A program made the translations under genes and the position numbers. The notes beneath the pieces were generated by a model. The model saw nothing but the letters and a program-made list of their open reading frames with translations. It did not search any database and had not been told where the DNA came from. DNA of 64,000 nucleotides from assembly GCF_014333425.1 (NCBI RefSeq), contig NZ_JACRYT010000001.1, positions 62,001 to 126,000 on the forward strand, in the 5' to 3' direction. This document shows, piece by piece, positions 24,698-34,253 of this stretch. The number at the start of each line of letters is the position of its first letter. Position 1 is the first letter of the stretch. This DNA comes from Zhenpiania hominis (GTDB lineage: Bacteria > Bacillota > Clostridia > Peptostreptococcales > Anaerovoracaceae).

Positions 24698-26398
24698 ATG
24701 AGACAGAAGCTGATGATTTTAGATCACAATAGAGAGACAAATAATATGTTAAAATTCTTATTGGAAGATGAATTCACGGTATTTCAGGCTTTTTGCCAAG
24801 AAGAAGCGAGAGCTGTTTTAAAAGGAATAGGAAAACGGTTAAATGCTGTTTTGATGGAAAATATTTACTGGGAAGATGATGGAGAGTTATCTGTAAATCT
24901 GATACGGGAGCAGGTTTTAAAATTAAGGATACCTGCGCTAAGTCTGATGGAACAGTACGATTCGTATCTGGCGGCAAAGGCGATCGAAAACGGAGCGGAC
25001 GAAATCCTCGTCAAGGCATGTAAGAAACAAATTATAAAAAAACGGGTGGAGAATCTGATTTTAAAAGGGGAATTGACCGCAGCAAGAGAATATGATTCAC
25101 TAACAGGTATTTACAACAAAGAAGCTTTTTTTAGCAAAGTGGAAGAATTGTTGAAAAATAATGCACAGACTCGATATTGGCTTTTATGTTTGGATATTGA
25201 ACATTTTAAGGTGATTAATGATCTTTATGGAACAGAGGAAGGCGACAGGTTGCTTCGTTTTGTGGGTGAACGTCTAAAAATACTTTCTATGCAGATTGGC
25301 GGTATTGCCGGGCGTTTTGCATCGGATATTTTTGCAGGGTGCTATCCGGATGGCGAGGAAAGATGTGAAGAGATTTCAAGAGAAATTATGGCGCAGCTTC
25401 ATGGATATCCACTTCAGATGGAAGTGATTGCGGACTTGGGATTTTATTATATTAAAGATACTTCAATTCCGGTCAGCACCATGTGTGATCGGGCTCTGAT
25501 TGCGTTGAAATCAATAAGGGGAAATTACCTGGATGATTATGCCATTTACCATGATTCTATGCGGGATGAACTTCTTTTGGAGCAGGAATTGATCAATGAT
25601 ATGGAGCTTGCATTGGAAAATAGAGAATTTAAACTCTATCTACAGCCCCAATGCAATTTGGCTACTTCCAAAATTGTCGGGGCAGAAGCTCTGGTGCGGT
25701 GGCAGCATCCGGAAAAGGGACTGATTCTCCCAGGGAAATTTATTCCGCTCTTTGAAGAAAATCATTTTATTTTAAAGCTGGACAATTACATATGGGAGGA
25801 ATGCTGTAAATTTCTTAGAGACTGGGTAAATGGCGGGAATGTGCCGGTTCCCATTTCTGTAAATTTATCTCGAATTCATCTGTGTGACAGTGGCCTTTAC
25901 GACCGTCTGATTTTTCTAATAGAAAAATATGATATTTCTCCAGCATGGATTGATTTGGAGATTATGGAGTCAGCCTATGCGGATGACACCGGTTATCTGA
26001 ATCAGATTGTGGACAGACTAAGAAATTACGGTTTTACGATTCTATTGGATGACTTTGGGAGAGGCTATTCATCTCTCAGTACGTTGAAAGATATAAATGC
26101 GGATGCATTAAAGCTGGATATGCGATTTTTGACAGAAGCGTCAAATAACAAAGATAAAGGTCGAGATATTCTGGAATGTGTGGTTTATATGGCTAAGCGG
26201 TTACATATGCCAGTCTTAGTTGAAGGTGTGGAAACGAAAGAACAGGTGGATTTTTTGAGAAAGATTAATTGCTGTTATGCTCAGGGATTTTATTACTATA
26301 GACCAATGGCAGCACAAGCATTTCAGCAACTATTGAAAAATAAGGACCTCGTGGAATATGATTCATATATTTCTAAAAAACTTGATAGAACTATGTAA
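24698..26398 (+). CDS. REC-GGDEF-EAL protein, probable c-di-GMP phosphodiesterase
   Basis: Protein of 566 residues. Residues 1-120 form a receiver-like domain whose acceptor Asp is replaced by Glu (VLMENI), so it is probably not phosphorylated. Residues about 130-285 form a GGDEF domain; the active-site motif reads ASDIF, so cyclase activity is unlikely. Residues about 300-555 form an EAL domain with the key motifs intact: EALVRW, SVNLS, LEIMES, DDFG, LKLDM and EGVET. It should hydrolyse c-di-GMP, a signal that normally lowers motility. It is followed 22 bp later by a FliD-like gene and lies among motility genes. Confidence 0.88.
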   Translation: MRQKLMILDHNRETNNMLKFLLEDEFTVFQAFCQEEARAVLKGIGKRLNAVLMENIYWEDDGELSVNLIREQVLKLRIPALSLMEQYDSYLAAKAIENGADEILVKACKKQIIKKRVENLILKGELTAAREYDSLTGIYNKEAFFSKVEELLKNNAQTRYWLLCLDIEHFKVINDLYGTEEGDRLLRFVGERLKILSMQIGGIAGRFASDIFAGCYPDGEERCEEISREIMAQLHGYPLQMEVIADLGFYYIKDTSIPVSTMCDRALIALKSIRGNYLDDYAIYHDSMRDELLLEQELINDMELALENREFKLYLQPQCNLATSKIVGAEALVRWQHPEKGLILPGKFIPLFEENHFILKLDNYIWEECCKFLRDWVNGGNVPVPISVNLSRIHLCDSGLYDRLIFLIEKYDISPAWIDLEIMESAYADDTGYLNQIVDRLRNYGFTILLDDFGRGYSSLSTLKDINADALKLDMRFLTEASNNKDKGRDILECVVYMAKRLHMPVLVEGVETKEQVDFLRKINCCYAQGFYYYRPMAAQAFQQLLKNKDLVEYDSYISKKLDRTM

Positions 26399-26420
26399 GT
26401 AGAGAAAGGAGGAAAAAGAC

Positions 26421-27650
26421 ATGTGGTTAAACGGAATTCATTCATATGGCACACGAAGTATGAGCTATTATAGTTATCAGGCTGCCATGAACAATATTCG
26501 ATTAACACAGGCACTGTCCGGCAACCCCAAGATTCAGGCGGCAGTACCGCAGATCTCACCGACAGATACGCCGCTGAAAGACAGCTATGATTTCATAAAG
26601 GAATATAGCTCCAGTATGTCTTCTTTGATGAAGGCGGCATCGGAACTGAAAGGCACAAATGCATCAGGAGCAATGAACGACTTGTTTGTCAGCAGTTCCG
26701 ATTTGGATGTGGCTACAGTTTCAGAAAATCTGACAATACGAAAGCCGAATGATTTTAATCTGAGTGTGTCGCAACTTGCTCAGTCACAACAAAACATCAG
26801 TAATGTAGTGAAAGTTTCAGATCCTGCTACAGGGAATATGGATTTCACTATCAGTAGAGGGAGAGACTCTGTTCATGTGCAAGTCAATGCGGTTGGCGAA
26901 GATGGAGTAAGTTTGACAAACGGGCAGATGCTTCGGGAAGCTGCGCGACAGATTAATTGCAGTTCCGTTGGCATTCGAGCGACGATGGTTCGGTATGATG
27001 GAGAAGTTGCGTTAAAATTGGAAGGGCTTGATACAGGGACAGCAAACCGATTTAAAGTAGACGGCGATTTGGGTGCAGCGGCAGGAATGGATCATGTACA
27101 GACAGATGCGGTCAATGCCAGATATTCTGTGACCGCAGACGGTATAACGAAGAACTATACATCTTCTGATAACCGTATTACGCTGGATGGAAGCCGTATT
27201 TCCGTGGAACTGAAGACGGAAGGTGAAACTAAAATTCAAACTGGATTGGATACAGAACGGATTTCGTCGGCAGTTGAAAATCTGACAGAGTGTTACAACG
27301 ATGTGCTGACAGTCCTTCATGATAACTATGACAGAGGCACTGGAATCCATCGTCAGCTTCAGAATCTTGTGAGAGGGCTTGGAGCGGAGAAATCCTTGGA
27401 AATGCTGGGAATTACAGTAAATGAAGACGCTACCTTGAGTTTTGATAAAACAGTATTAAAGGAAAACATAGAAAAAAATTCTTCTCTCGTGCGGGATCTG
27501 ATTTCCGGTACAGGTGGAATTGCCGATATAGCTTTTAATAAAGCAGTAGGCGGCATGAATATGAATTCCAGTTCTTTGATTAACAAGGATATTTCCTACT
27601 TGCATAACAATTATTATGCAGTAGGGCTCATGATGGATTATTTTATATAG
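26421..27650 (+). CDS. Divergent FliD-like (flagellar cap) protein
   Basis: Protein of 409 residues. It matches FliD in layout: a helical N-terminal part with NDLFVSSSDLDVATVS and LSVSQLAQSQQN (about 90-125), a beta-rich middle with repeated NARYSVTADG-type sequences, and a helical C-terminal half (SSAVENLTECYNDVLTVLH, then GITVNEDATLSFD) typical of the D0-D1 core. It is shorter than many FliD proteins and the first 60 residues (WLNGIHSYGTRSMSYYSYQ) are unusual. It may be a cap paralogue or another filament-tip protein. It forms an operon with the upstream EAL gene and ends at a terminator. Confidence 0.7.
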   Translation: MWLNGIHSYGTRSMSYYSYQAAMNNIRLTQALSGNPKIQAAVPQISPTDTPLKDSYDFIKEYSSSMSSLMKAASELKGTNASGAMNDLFVSSSDLDVATVSENLTIRKPNDFNLSVSQLAQSQQNISNVVKVSDPATGNMDFTISRGRDSVHVQVNAVGEDGVSLTNGQMLREAARQINCSSVGIRATMVRYDGEVALKLEGLDTGTANRFKVDGDLGAAAGMDHVQTDAVNARYSVTADGITKNYTSSDNRITLDGSRISVELKTEGETKIQTGLDTERISSAVENLTECYNDVLTVLHDNYDRGTGIHRQLQNLVRGLGAEKSLEMLGITVNEDATLSFDKTVLKENIEKNSSLVRDLISGTGGIADIAFNKAVGGMNMNSSSLINKDISYLHNNYYAVGLMMDYFI

Positions 27651-27702
27651 CAGTGAGATAGGGCGGCGATGCAAAATACTGTCTGTACATTCCAGCACAA
27701 AT

Positions 27703-27738
27703 AAAGAGATCGGCCGATAGCGGCGCAGATCTCTTTTT
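27703..27738. terminator. Intrinsic terminator between convergent fliD-like and cheB genes
   Basis: AAAGAGATC pairs with GATCTCTTT followed by TT, and AAA on the other side, so it may serve both directions. Confidence 0.75.
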
Positions 27739-27789
27739 ATAATGTAAGAAATATCGTTTCATCAATATTTTTTCTTTTTTCAGTGAAAA

Positions 27790-28902
27790 CTATAGACGGT
27801 TCAGGTACTGGATCAGAACATCAGGAATTGCCGAACAGGCGGCCTGAATGCAGACTCCGCCGATATCATAGGCAGCCATTGGCATTCCATAAACAACACA
27901 GGACGCTTTATCCTGTCCAATCGTATAGGCTCCGGCCTTTTTCATTTTGAGAAGACCATCGGCTCCATCATGTCCCATCCCCGTAAGAATGATCCCAACC
28001 GCATTCTGTTTTGCGGTATTTGCAACTGACTGAAAGAGAACATCAACAGAAGGCCGGTGTCCGCTTACCTTTTCACCAGCATAGCAACGGATTCGATAAT
28101 CACTGCCGCTGGGAACAATCTTCATTTGAAGATCTCCCCCTGGAGCGATAAAGGCATGGCCACGGCGGATCAGATCTCCATCTTCAGCTTCTTTGACATT
28201 CATTTGGCAGAGTCGGTTCAGACGTTCCGCGTACATCTTTGTAAAACCTTTGGGCATGTGCTGCGTAATTACGATACCAGGTATATCCGCCGGAAGCTGC
28301 CGGAGAATCTGGAGCGTGGCTTCAGTACCGCCAGTGGAGGCTCCAATGGCGATAATCGTACGATTAAGTCGGAACGAAGAGCTAGGCTTCAATTTTAAAA
28401 TCTTAGCAGACGAAACGCCACTGCTGGAAGCAGAAGACTGTGAGGCGGCCATCTGAGTACGAGAAGCAAGGGCTGGCGAAGAAGCAGAAGGCTTTGTCAC
28501 TTTGGCGTGGGATGCAATCAGAATTTTGCTGGCAAGATTCTGAATAAATACCGAAGACGGGTTATCACCACTCATATCAGGCTTTCTTACAAAATCAACG
28601 GCACCGTAAGCAAGGGCATCAAAGACACTGACATTCAAAGAAGATACAAGAATTACAGGAAGCGGATATTTTGGCAGAAGTTGTTTCAGAAAATCAATTC
28701 CGTTTAACTGCGGCATCTCTACATCGAGTGTCAGCACATCTGGTTTCAGTTTCGGAATCTTCCGCATTGCGTCAAAGGCATTTACCGCGTATCCAACGAC
28801 TTCAATTCGAGACTGTACTTTTGGCAAGTTTTCGGAAAGAAATCGATCGAACACAAGAGAATCATCCACGATCAGAACTTTTATTTTAGATTCAACGAGC
28901 AT
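27790..28902 (-). CDS. cheB: Chemotaxis methylesterase CheB
   Basis: Protein of 370 residues. Receiver domain 1-120 (VLIVDDS, acceptor Asp in TLDVEMPQ), a Ser/Ala-rich linker (about 130-165), and the esterase domain with catalytic Ser in GASTGGTEA, His in QHMPKGF and Asp in GMGHDGADG. It demethylates or deamidates chemoreceptor glutamates when phosphorylated by CheA. It is the last gene of the minus-strand cheA-cheW-cheR-cheB operon. Confidence 0.95.
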   Translation of the reverse strand: MLVESKIKVLIVDDSLVFDRFLSENLPKVQSRIEVVGYAVNAFDAMRKIPKLKPDVLTLDVEMPQLNGIDFLKQLLPKYPLPVILVSSLNVSVFDALAYGAVDFVRKPDMSGDNPSSVFIQNLASKILIASHAKVTKPSASSPALASRTQMAASQSSASSSGVSSAKILKLKPSSSFRLNRTIIAIGASTGGTEATLQILRQLPADIPGIVITQHMPKGFTKMYAERLNRLCQMNVKEAEDGDLIRRGHAFIAPGGDLQMKIVPSGSDYRIRCYAGEKVSGHRPSVDVLFQSVANTAKQNAVGIILTGMGHDGADGLLKMKKAGAYTIGQDKASCVVYGMPMAAYDIGGVCIQAACSAIPDVLIQYLNRL

Positions 28903-28936
28903 AATAACTATTTCCTTTCCCTAATGAACAGGATTT

Positions 28937-29752
28937 TTATAGATGTCGGCGATAGGTTGCCGGCATGATATATTGATAGGGTGTCACCGCCTTATTCAAG
29001 CTCTCCGAATGTCCGATGAGAAGGTAACCTCCGGGGCTCGTGGCCTGAAAAAAACGTTCTACAAGAGCATCTTTTGTTGGCTGATCAAAATAGATCATCA
29101 CATTCCTGCAGAAAATCACATCAAATTTCAGACGAAAGCGGATAGGATCCATCAGATTGAATGTCCGGAAGATTACATTAGACTTTATCTCCGGAGCCAC
29201 CGTGTAAATTCCCGATTCTTTTGTCTTACGGAAATATCGGTTCTTCCAACCCTTGGGGAGTTTGGACAGGGATTCTTCTTCGTATAGGGCATTCTGAGCG
29301 GTACGAAGGACATTTTGTGAGATGTCTGTTGCCAGAACACGGGTATCCCATGAAGAAGCCTGAGTGCCAAAATATTCTTTTAAAATCATGGAAATCGTGT
29401 AGGGTTCCTGTCCGCTGGAACAACCAGCGCTCCAGATACTCAGGACGTGATTCTTCTTTGTCTTTTTCAACCATGGCAGAATGGTATGCTGAAAAAATTC
29501 AAAATGCGTTTCTTCCCTCATAAAATAAGTATAATTTGTAGTCAGCTTATTAATGAGTATCTCAATATCCTGTGGGTTTTTCTTTGAGAGGATACAGTCC
29601 ACATACTGGCGGAATGAAGTAAACCCCATGGAAACAACCGTACCGGACAAACGACCGGTAATGAGCTGCCGCTTTTTTGAAAGATCAATGCCATAATTGG
29701 ATTTCATAAATGAAACGAGGCGGTTAAAGTCCTCTGTTGAAATGCTGAGCAT
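28937..29752 (-). CDS. cheR: Chemotaxis protein methyltransferase CheR
   Basis: Protein of 271 residues from ATG 29752 (MLSISTEDF), which has AGGAG at the right distance. The longer frame from 29818 would run into cheW. The N-terminal helical domain and the SAM-binding Rossmann domain (LSIWSAGCSSGQEPYTIS, about 100-118; FDVIFCRNVMIYF, about 215-228) are complete. It methylates receptor glutamates using S-adenosylmethionine, opposing CheB. Confidence 0.95.
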   Translation of the reverse strand: MLSISTEDFNRLVSFMKSNYGIDLSKKRQLITGRLSGTVVSMGFTSFRQYVDCILSKKNPQDIEILINKLTTNYTYFMREETHFEFFQHTILPWLKKTKKNHVLSIWSAGCSSGQEPYTISMILKEYFGTQASSWDTRVLATDISQNVLRTAQNALYEEESLSKLPKGWKNRYFRKTKESGIYTVAPEIKSNVIFRTFNLMDPIRFRLKFDVIFCRNVMIYFDQPTKDALVERFFQATSPGGYLLIGHSESLNKAVTPYQYIMPATYRRHL

Positions 29753-29762
29753 ATGAAAACTC

Positions 29763-30263
29763 CTATAACGCTGTATTAATAACTGCTTCACATTCAAGAA
29801 GCAGAACGACTTTGCCATCGCCGATAGAAATCATAGAATTCGTCAACTCTTGCCGGTTTTCAATCGGGATGGGCGAGGTTTTGCTGAGATCAATATCAAG
29901 AACCTGAGCCACTGAATCTACAGCAATCCCCACAATATTTGACTCAATTTCCAGAATAATAATACAGGTCTTTGCTGTGTACTCCAAAAAAGGTTTTCCC
30001 ATTCTAAGACGCATATCAATGATTGGAAGGATCTGTCCTCGCAGATTGATAATTCCGCGTACATAATCAGGCACCATTGGAAGCGGGCGGATCGAATGAT
30101 CATTGATAATTTCAATAACCTGATCCGTATTCACCCCGAAAGTGAGACCATCCGAGACAAAAGTCAGAAAACGGGTCATGGCAGGAGTGGAAGTGGATTC
30201 CTCTTCAGCCTGAATATTTTTAGTAGTTTGCGAATTTTTTTCGTTTGATACTGTTTCCGTCAT
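29763..30263 (-). CDS. cheW: Chemotaxis coupling protein CheW
   Basis: Protein of 166 residues. The start MTETV at 30263 follows GGGAGGT; an in-frame ATG 15 bp upstream overlaps that site. After a polar N-terminal stretch of about 35 residues comes one CheW domain with LPMVPDYVRGIINLRGQILP (about 75-95). It links receptors to CheA in the signalling array. It is placed between cheA and cheR; cheV later in the window provides a second coupling protein. Confidence 0.94.
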   Translation of the reverse strand: MTETVSNEKNSQTTKNIQAEEESTSTPAMTRFLTFVSDGLTFGVNTDQVIEIINDHSIRPLPMVPDYVRGIINLRGQILPIIDMRLRMGKPFLEYTAKTCIIILEIESNIVGIAVDSVAQVLDIDLSKTSPIPIENRQELTNSMISIGDGKVVLLLECEAVINTAL

Positions 30264-30284
30264 CGTATTACCTCCCATCCTGTT

Positions 30285-32369
30285 TTAAAACATGCTCTGC
30301 GCAGCATAATAAACATTTGCTACATCTAAAATGATACTGATATCGCCGTTTCCAAGAATCGTACATCCGCTGATTCCTGAATTTTTGATGTTAAAATTGT
30401 TGAGATAACTTGGAAGCGGTTTTACCACAACCTGTTGTTCGCCAAGAAGATCATCCACAAACATACAGTATGATTTGTCGCTGGCCTCCACCCAGATTAA
30501 GATACCGTCTTCAATACTGGTGCAGGCTGTTTCCATTCCATACAGTTCATGAAGTCGGATGATTGGATAAAAATCATCCATGCAGCGAATCATTTCATGG
30601 CCAGCGGCATCCAGAATTACTGATGATTCCTGTGCTTTGAAAGACTGACGGATATTAGCAATCGGTATGGTAAAAATGGAGCCTCCCGCTGAGATTTCCA
30701 TTCCATCAACAATGGCCAAGGTGAGAGGAATCTTCAATGTAAAGCAACTTCCCTGACCCTTCTCGCTTGCAATAGAAACAACTCCGCCGATATTCTCTAC
30801 ATTCTTTTTTACAACATCCATTCCGACACCACGTCCAGAATATTCTGTAACCTCCCGATTGGTGGAAAATCCTGGCATCATGAGCAGTGAAAGAATTTCC
30901 TTTTTTGAGTACTCTTCCGCGGGTTTTGTAAGAATACCATTATTAGCGGCTTTGGTGAGGATTACATCTGGATCCACGCCCTGTCCGTCATCTGTAATCG
31001 AAATAATGACTTCGCTTCCAGTATGTCTGGCTTCCAAAATAATTTCACCCTGAGGAGGTTTACCGGCCTGAATTCGCTCTTCTTTCGTTTTTTCAATTCC
31101 ATGATCCATGGCGTTGCGGACGATATGCATAATCGGATCGCCGATACTGTCTACAATTGTTTTATCAACCTCGGTGTTTTCCCCAATAATCGTGAGTTTT
31201 ACATCTTTCCCCAGTGTTTTTGACATATCTCGGACGATTCGATGCATTTTCTGGAACACATTGGATACCGATACCATACGCAGCGACATAGCGATATCTT
31301 GCAGATCATCGGTTAGCTTGCGTAACTGGCGCGCAGACTTTAAAAAGCTGTCCAGCTTCAAATTCTGAAGTTCCGGAGAAGACGTCACCATGGATTCGGT
31401 AATGACGATTTCTCCAACAATTGCCATAAGCTGATCCAGTTTAGAAAGATTAACACTAATCAGACTCTGCTTGGAAGAAGTATGAGAGTGTGTTGACGTA
31501 TTTCCTTTGCTCTTTTCCTCTTTTGCTACAGGTGCTGCTGTTTCTTGCGGCACTGTCGGAGCTTCTGGGGAAGATGTGTTTTCTCGCACCGTGCGCTGCA
31601 GTGTTTCCGATTGATCCTCTCTGTGTAGAATTTCATAAGATCGGACACTGCCAGTTTCTGAAACAAAGGAAGTCCCGCTTTGGGCATCCTCTTCGCTTTG
31701 AAAACCGAGAAAAAAACCATTTTCGGCAATAAATTCCGCAGTTTCGCTGTTGGTTTCAACATCTGCGGGATAGAAGGTAAAGATAAGATTTGTTTCTTGC
31801 AAGGCAGTAACAATCATAAATGCCCGCAGATTCTCCATTCCACACCCTTCATCAAAGAAAACCTGAATCTGATATGGATCATCTAACCTCTCTATTGGTT
31901 CTCCATAGGTGTCTGCGCCTGAAGACCCCTCTTCGGATTGTGTAAGCTCTTCTGGATTACTGCTAATTTTGTTCAGAAAACTATTTATATTTTCAATGAA
32001 GCTGTCGATATTAGTATCGAGTGGCTCGTTATTTTCGACCTTCTCAACTTCTTCGCGAAGCTTGTCTGTAGATGAGAACATCAGATTAAACAATTCGCTC
32101 TTCTGATCTGGACTGAGCGCATCCATACCGTTCTCACGGATATAAAAAAACAGATCTTCAATATGGTGTGCGATTTCCATTAAGGAATCAAACTCCAGCA
32201 TAGCCGAAGAACCTTTGATCGTATGCATGCTGCGGAAAATCTCATTAACGTCGTCCTCCGTGAAGTCGCCGTTTTGTTCAGCATTAATCAGGAGTTCCTC
32301 TAGTTGTTCCAAAAGTGTATTCGTTTCAAAGAGATAAGTCTCAAGTAAGCTGTCTGTTCCATTATCCAT
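30285..32369 (-). CDS. cheA: Chemotaxis histidine kinase CheA
   Basis: Protein of 694 residues with all five domains: HPt with phosphorylated His49 in MHTIKGSSAM, a CheY/CheB-binding P2 domain (about 165-235), the dimerisation helices (about 305-365), the ATP-binding domain (VRNAMDHGIEK, DDGQGVD, GRGVGMDVVKKN) and the CheW-like regulatory domain (about 550-690). It phosphorylates CheY and CheB. It is the first gene of the minus-strand che operon, with a sigma-28-like site about 53-80 bp upstream. Confidence 0.96.
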   Translation of the reverse strand: MDNGTDSLLETYLFETNTLLEQLEELLINAEQNGDFTEDDVNEIFRSMHTIKGSSAMLEFDSLMEIAHHIEDLFFYIRENGMDALSPDQKSELFNLMFSSTDKLREEVEKVENNEPLDTNIDSFIENINSFLNKISSNPEELTQSEEGSSGADTYGEPIERLDDPYQIQVFFDEGCGMENLRAFMIVTALQETNLIFTFYPADVETNSETAEFIAENGFFLGFQSEEDAQSGTSFVSETGSVRSYEILHREDQSETLQRTVRENTSSPEAPTVPQETAAPVAKEEKSKGNTSTHSHTSSKQSLISVNLSKLDQLMAIVGEIVITESMVTSSPELQNLKLDSFLKSARQLRKLTDDLQDIAMSLRMVSVSNVFQKMHRIVRDMSKTLGKDVKLTIIGENTEVDKTIVDSIGDPIMHIVRNAMDHGIEKTKEERIQAGKPPQGEIILEARHTGSEVIISITDDGQGVDPDVILTKAANNGILTKPAEEYSKKEILSLLMMPGFSTNREVTEYSGRGVGMDVVKKNVENIGGVVSIASEKGQGSCFTLKIPLTLAIVDGMEISAGGSIFTIPIANIRQSFKAQESSVILDAAGHEMIRCMDDFYPIIRLHELYGMETACTSIEDGILIWVEASDKSYCMFVDDLLGEQQVVVKPLPSYLNNFNIKNSGISGCTILGNGDISIILDVANVYYAAQSMF

Positions 32370-32421
32370 CAGTCAAGCACCGCCTTTATACGTAAATTTA
32401 TGGCTATATACCACTAAGTAT

Positions 32422-32449
32422 TTATCGGCAGAAGCAAAAGAAAAGATAA
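32422..32449 (-). promoter_or_regulatory. Sigma-28-like promoter of the cheA operon
   Basis: On the minus strand: TTAT (32449-32446), a 16-bp spacer, then GCCGATAA (32429-32422). The -10 box is an exact match to the flagellar sigma factor consensus; the -35 box is a weak match to TAAA. It lies about 52 bp before the cheA ATG. Confidence 0.5.
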
Positions 32450-32467
32450 CAACAGCAGGAGAAAAAA

Positions 32468-33910
32468 ATGTCAAATATTTTAAAAATCACGACTCCGGTA
32501 TCGGGATATGATAACACCGGAGGCGTAAAAATAAATCAGTCGAATCTCCCGCAGAACAATAATATTCAAGGGCAGGTGATTCCTGATAAAGTTGTAAAGC
32601 CGGATGCAAGAAGCGATTCGGCCTCCCAACAGACCGAAGCGCAGCTTAAATTTCGATATGAGACAAATTTTGACAATTTTATTCAGCAGATGCAGAAAAG
32701 CGCTTCTATGACTGAGAGCTTTTCTGTGGAGTTTCTTGCAAAGCTGGGCGTACTGGCTCAGTCTGGATTGAAAAAAGACTTTGCGCAGGAAATTTCAAAG
32801 TTTCTGTCTATGATCCGTATGTCTCCGGAAGAACTGTCCGCTTTTCTGAAAGTACAGGGAGAGTCATCGGTGCGTTTTTCTGGAACGCTGTTCAATGTAC
32901 TGCGGCAGCTCATGCAGCAAACATCTTCTGTAGAACTGCGAACCGGAATTCTCGATTTTTTGAAGAGATATACAGATATGGCGGAAGGCAACCATCTTTT
33001 GGAAAATATACGGCAGGTAATGCAGCAGATCCAGCAAAGAATGTTTGCGGGTCCGCGGCAGCAAGTAGAGCAGATGGCGGAAACTCTGAATTATCATGCT
33101 GCCCAGAATGGCAATGTAAAGGATAATGCTGCTGTTTTGAAAAACGAGATTCTCCCCTTTCTAAATGAATACATTACCGCGATGCACGATCGGGGAGGAC
33201 TGCGAGATAATACTGCTTTGTTGGCTGCTCTGACAGCACGCTATGAAAATGGGGATGTTATGAGGGTGCAGGAAGCGTTCCTTAAACTTTTGGAATTTCC
33301 CGAATTTTCAAATTTCTTTCAAGGTCTAGATCCTGCTAAATTGCTGCAAATCCTTTCTAATACGGCATTTGAACAGGCATCGGCACACAACACCGCAATG
33401 GATAAGCTGGCCGAATTGATAAAAAGGGGGCTTCAAGGGGAAGCGGGCATTGAAAACAAGGCCGTGTTCCGAGAATTGCTGCAGGCATTTCTGTTGAACG
33501 AAAGTGTTTATATGCCGGTACTGCATCTTACCCTACCCTTGGATCTTGACGGAAATTTGATTTTTTCTGAACTCTGGATCGATCCGGATGAGCGCAGACA
33601 AAAGGAAGACGGGACAGGGGAGGAGCGAATGATACGGGGACTGATTAAGTTTGACATTCAAGATGTTGGATTCTTTGATCTGTTTTTCCTTTATGGTGTT
33701 GAGAGCGGAAAGGTCCGTATGCAGCTTAATTATCCTCAAGAACTTCCCGTACGAGAGCGGGAGCTCCGGAATGTGCTGGAGCAAATTTTAACCCAAAATG
33801 GGATGCAGCCAGAAGAAATGATTCTGGGAACGGAGGGAGGATCCATTCCATTATCCGAAGCGTTTCCACATCTTTATGAAAGGAAGAATTCAGTCAATGT
33901 CACAGTTTAA
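32468..33910 (+). CDS. YlqG-like flagellar-associated protein (FliK-C-like domain)
   Basis: Protein of 480 residues. It has a polar N-terminus, a helical middle (about 60-340) and a C-terminal domain (about 350-465) with LTLPLDLDGNLIFSELWI and VRMQLNYPQEL. That region resembles the FliK-type substrate-switch domain. The small FlhB-C-like gene overlaps its end; in Bacillus the same pair is ylqG-ylqH. It may take part in export control, but its role in the relatives is poorly known. The call rests mainly on gene pairing. Confidence 0.6.
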   Translation: MSNILKITTPVSGYDNTGGVKINQSNLPQNNNIQGQVIPDKVVKPDARSDSASQQTEAQLKFRYETNFDNFIQQMQKSASMTESFSVEFLAKLGVLAQSGLKKDFAQEISKFLSMIRMSPEELSAFLKVQGESSVRFSGTLFNVLRQLMQQTSSVELRTGILDFLKRYTDMAEGNHLLENIRQVMQQIQQRMFAGPRQQVEQMAETLNYHAAQNGNVKDNAAVLKNEILPFLNEYITAMHDRGGLRDNTALLAALTARYENGDVMRVQEAFLKLLEFPEFSNFFQGLDPAKLLQILSNTAFEQASAHNTAMDKLAELIKRGLQGEAGIENKAVFRELLQAFLLNESVYMPVLHLTLPLDLDGNLIFSELWIDPDERRQKEDGTGEERMIRGLIKFDIQDVGFFDLFFLYGVESGKVRMQLNYPQELPVRERELRNVLEQILTQNGMQPEEMILGTEGGSIPLSEAFPHLYERKNSVNVTV

Positions 33911-34226
33911 CGACACTCTAAATAAAAAAGCAGTAGCTCTGTCCTATGATGATGAAAAAGCAGGGGCGCCAGTAATTGTTGCTTCTGGAATGGGGTATAT
34001 GGCAGAAAAAATTGTGGAAACAGCCAGAGAAAACGGAGTTCCAGTTTATGAGGATAACTCTCTGGCAACCCTTTTGACTCAACTGGAACTGGGAAGTGAA
34101 ATTCCAGAAGAGTTGTATAAGGCGATTGTAGATATCTATATCTATTTTCTGAAATTCGCGGATCAAAAAAAGAATCTGGAAAAAAGCTCCGTACCAACAC
34201 AAAGGGAAGCGGACGAGTCCAAATAG
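33897..34226 (+). CDS. FlhB C-terminal-domain homologue (YlqH/FhlB-like)
   Basis: Protein of 109 residues from ATG 33897, overlapping the upstream gene by 14 bp. It matches the cytoplasmic domain of FlhB after the cleavage site (KKAVALSYDD, GAPVIVASG, then ARENGVPVYEDNSLATLL), but lacks the membrane part and the NPTH autocleavage site. The complete flhB is at 54831. Such stand-alone copies can substitute for the FlhB C-terminal fragment in some bacteria. It is coupled to the YlqG-like gene. Confidence 0.85.
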   Translation: MSQFNDTLNKKAVALSYDDEKAGAPVIVASGMGYMAEKIVETARENGVPVYEDNSLATLLTQLELGSEIPEELYKAIVDIYIYFLKFADQKKNLEKSSVPTQREADESK

Positions 34227-34253
34227 CAATAAACACAGAAACCGGTGTTGCGC

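Noticed and set aside
27713..27720. GCCGATAG as a sigma-28 -10 box
   Set aside because: It lies in the loop of the terminator after the fliD-like gene and has no -35 box at 15-16 bp.
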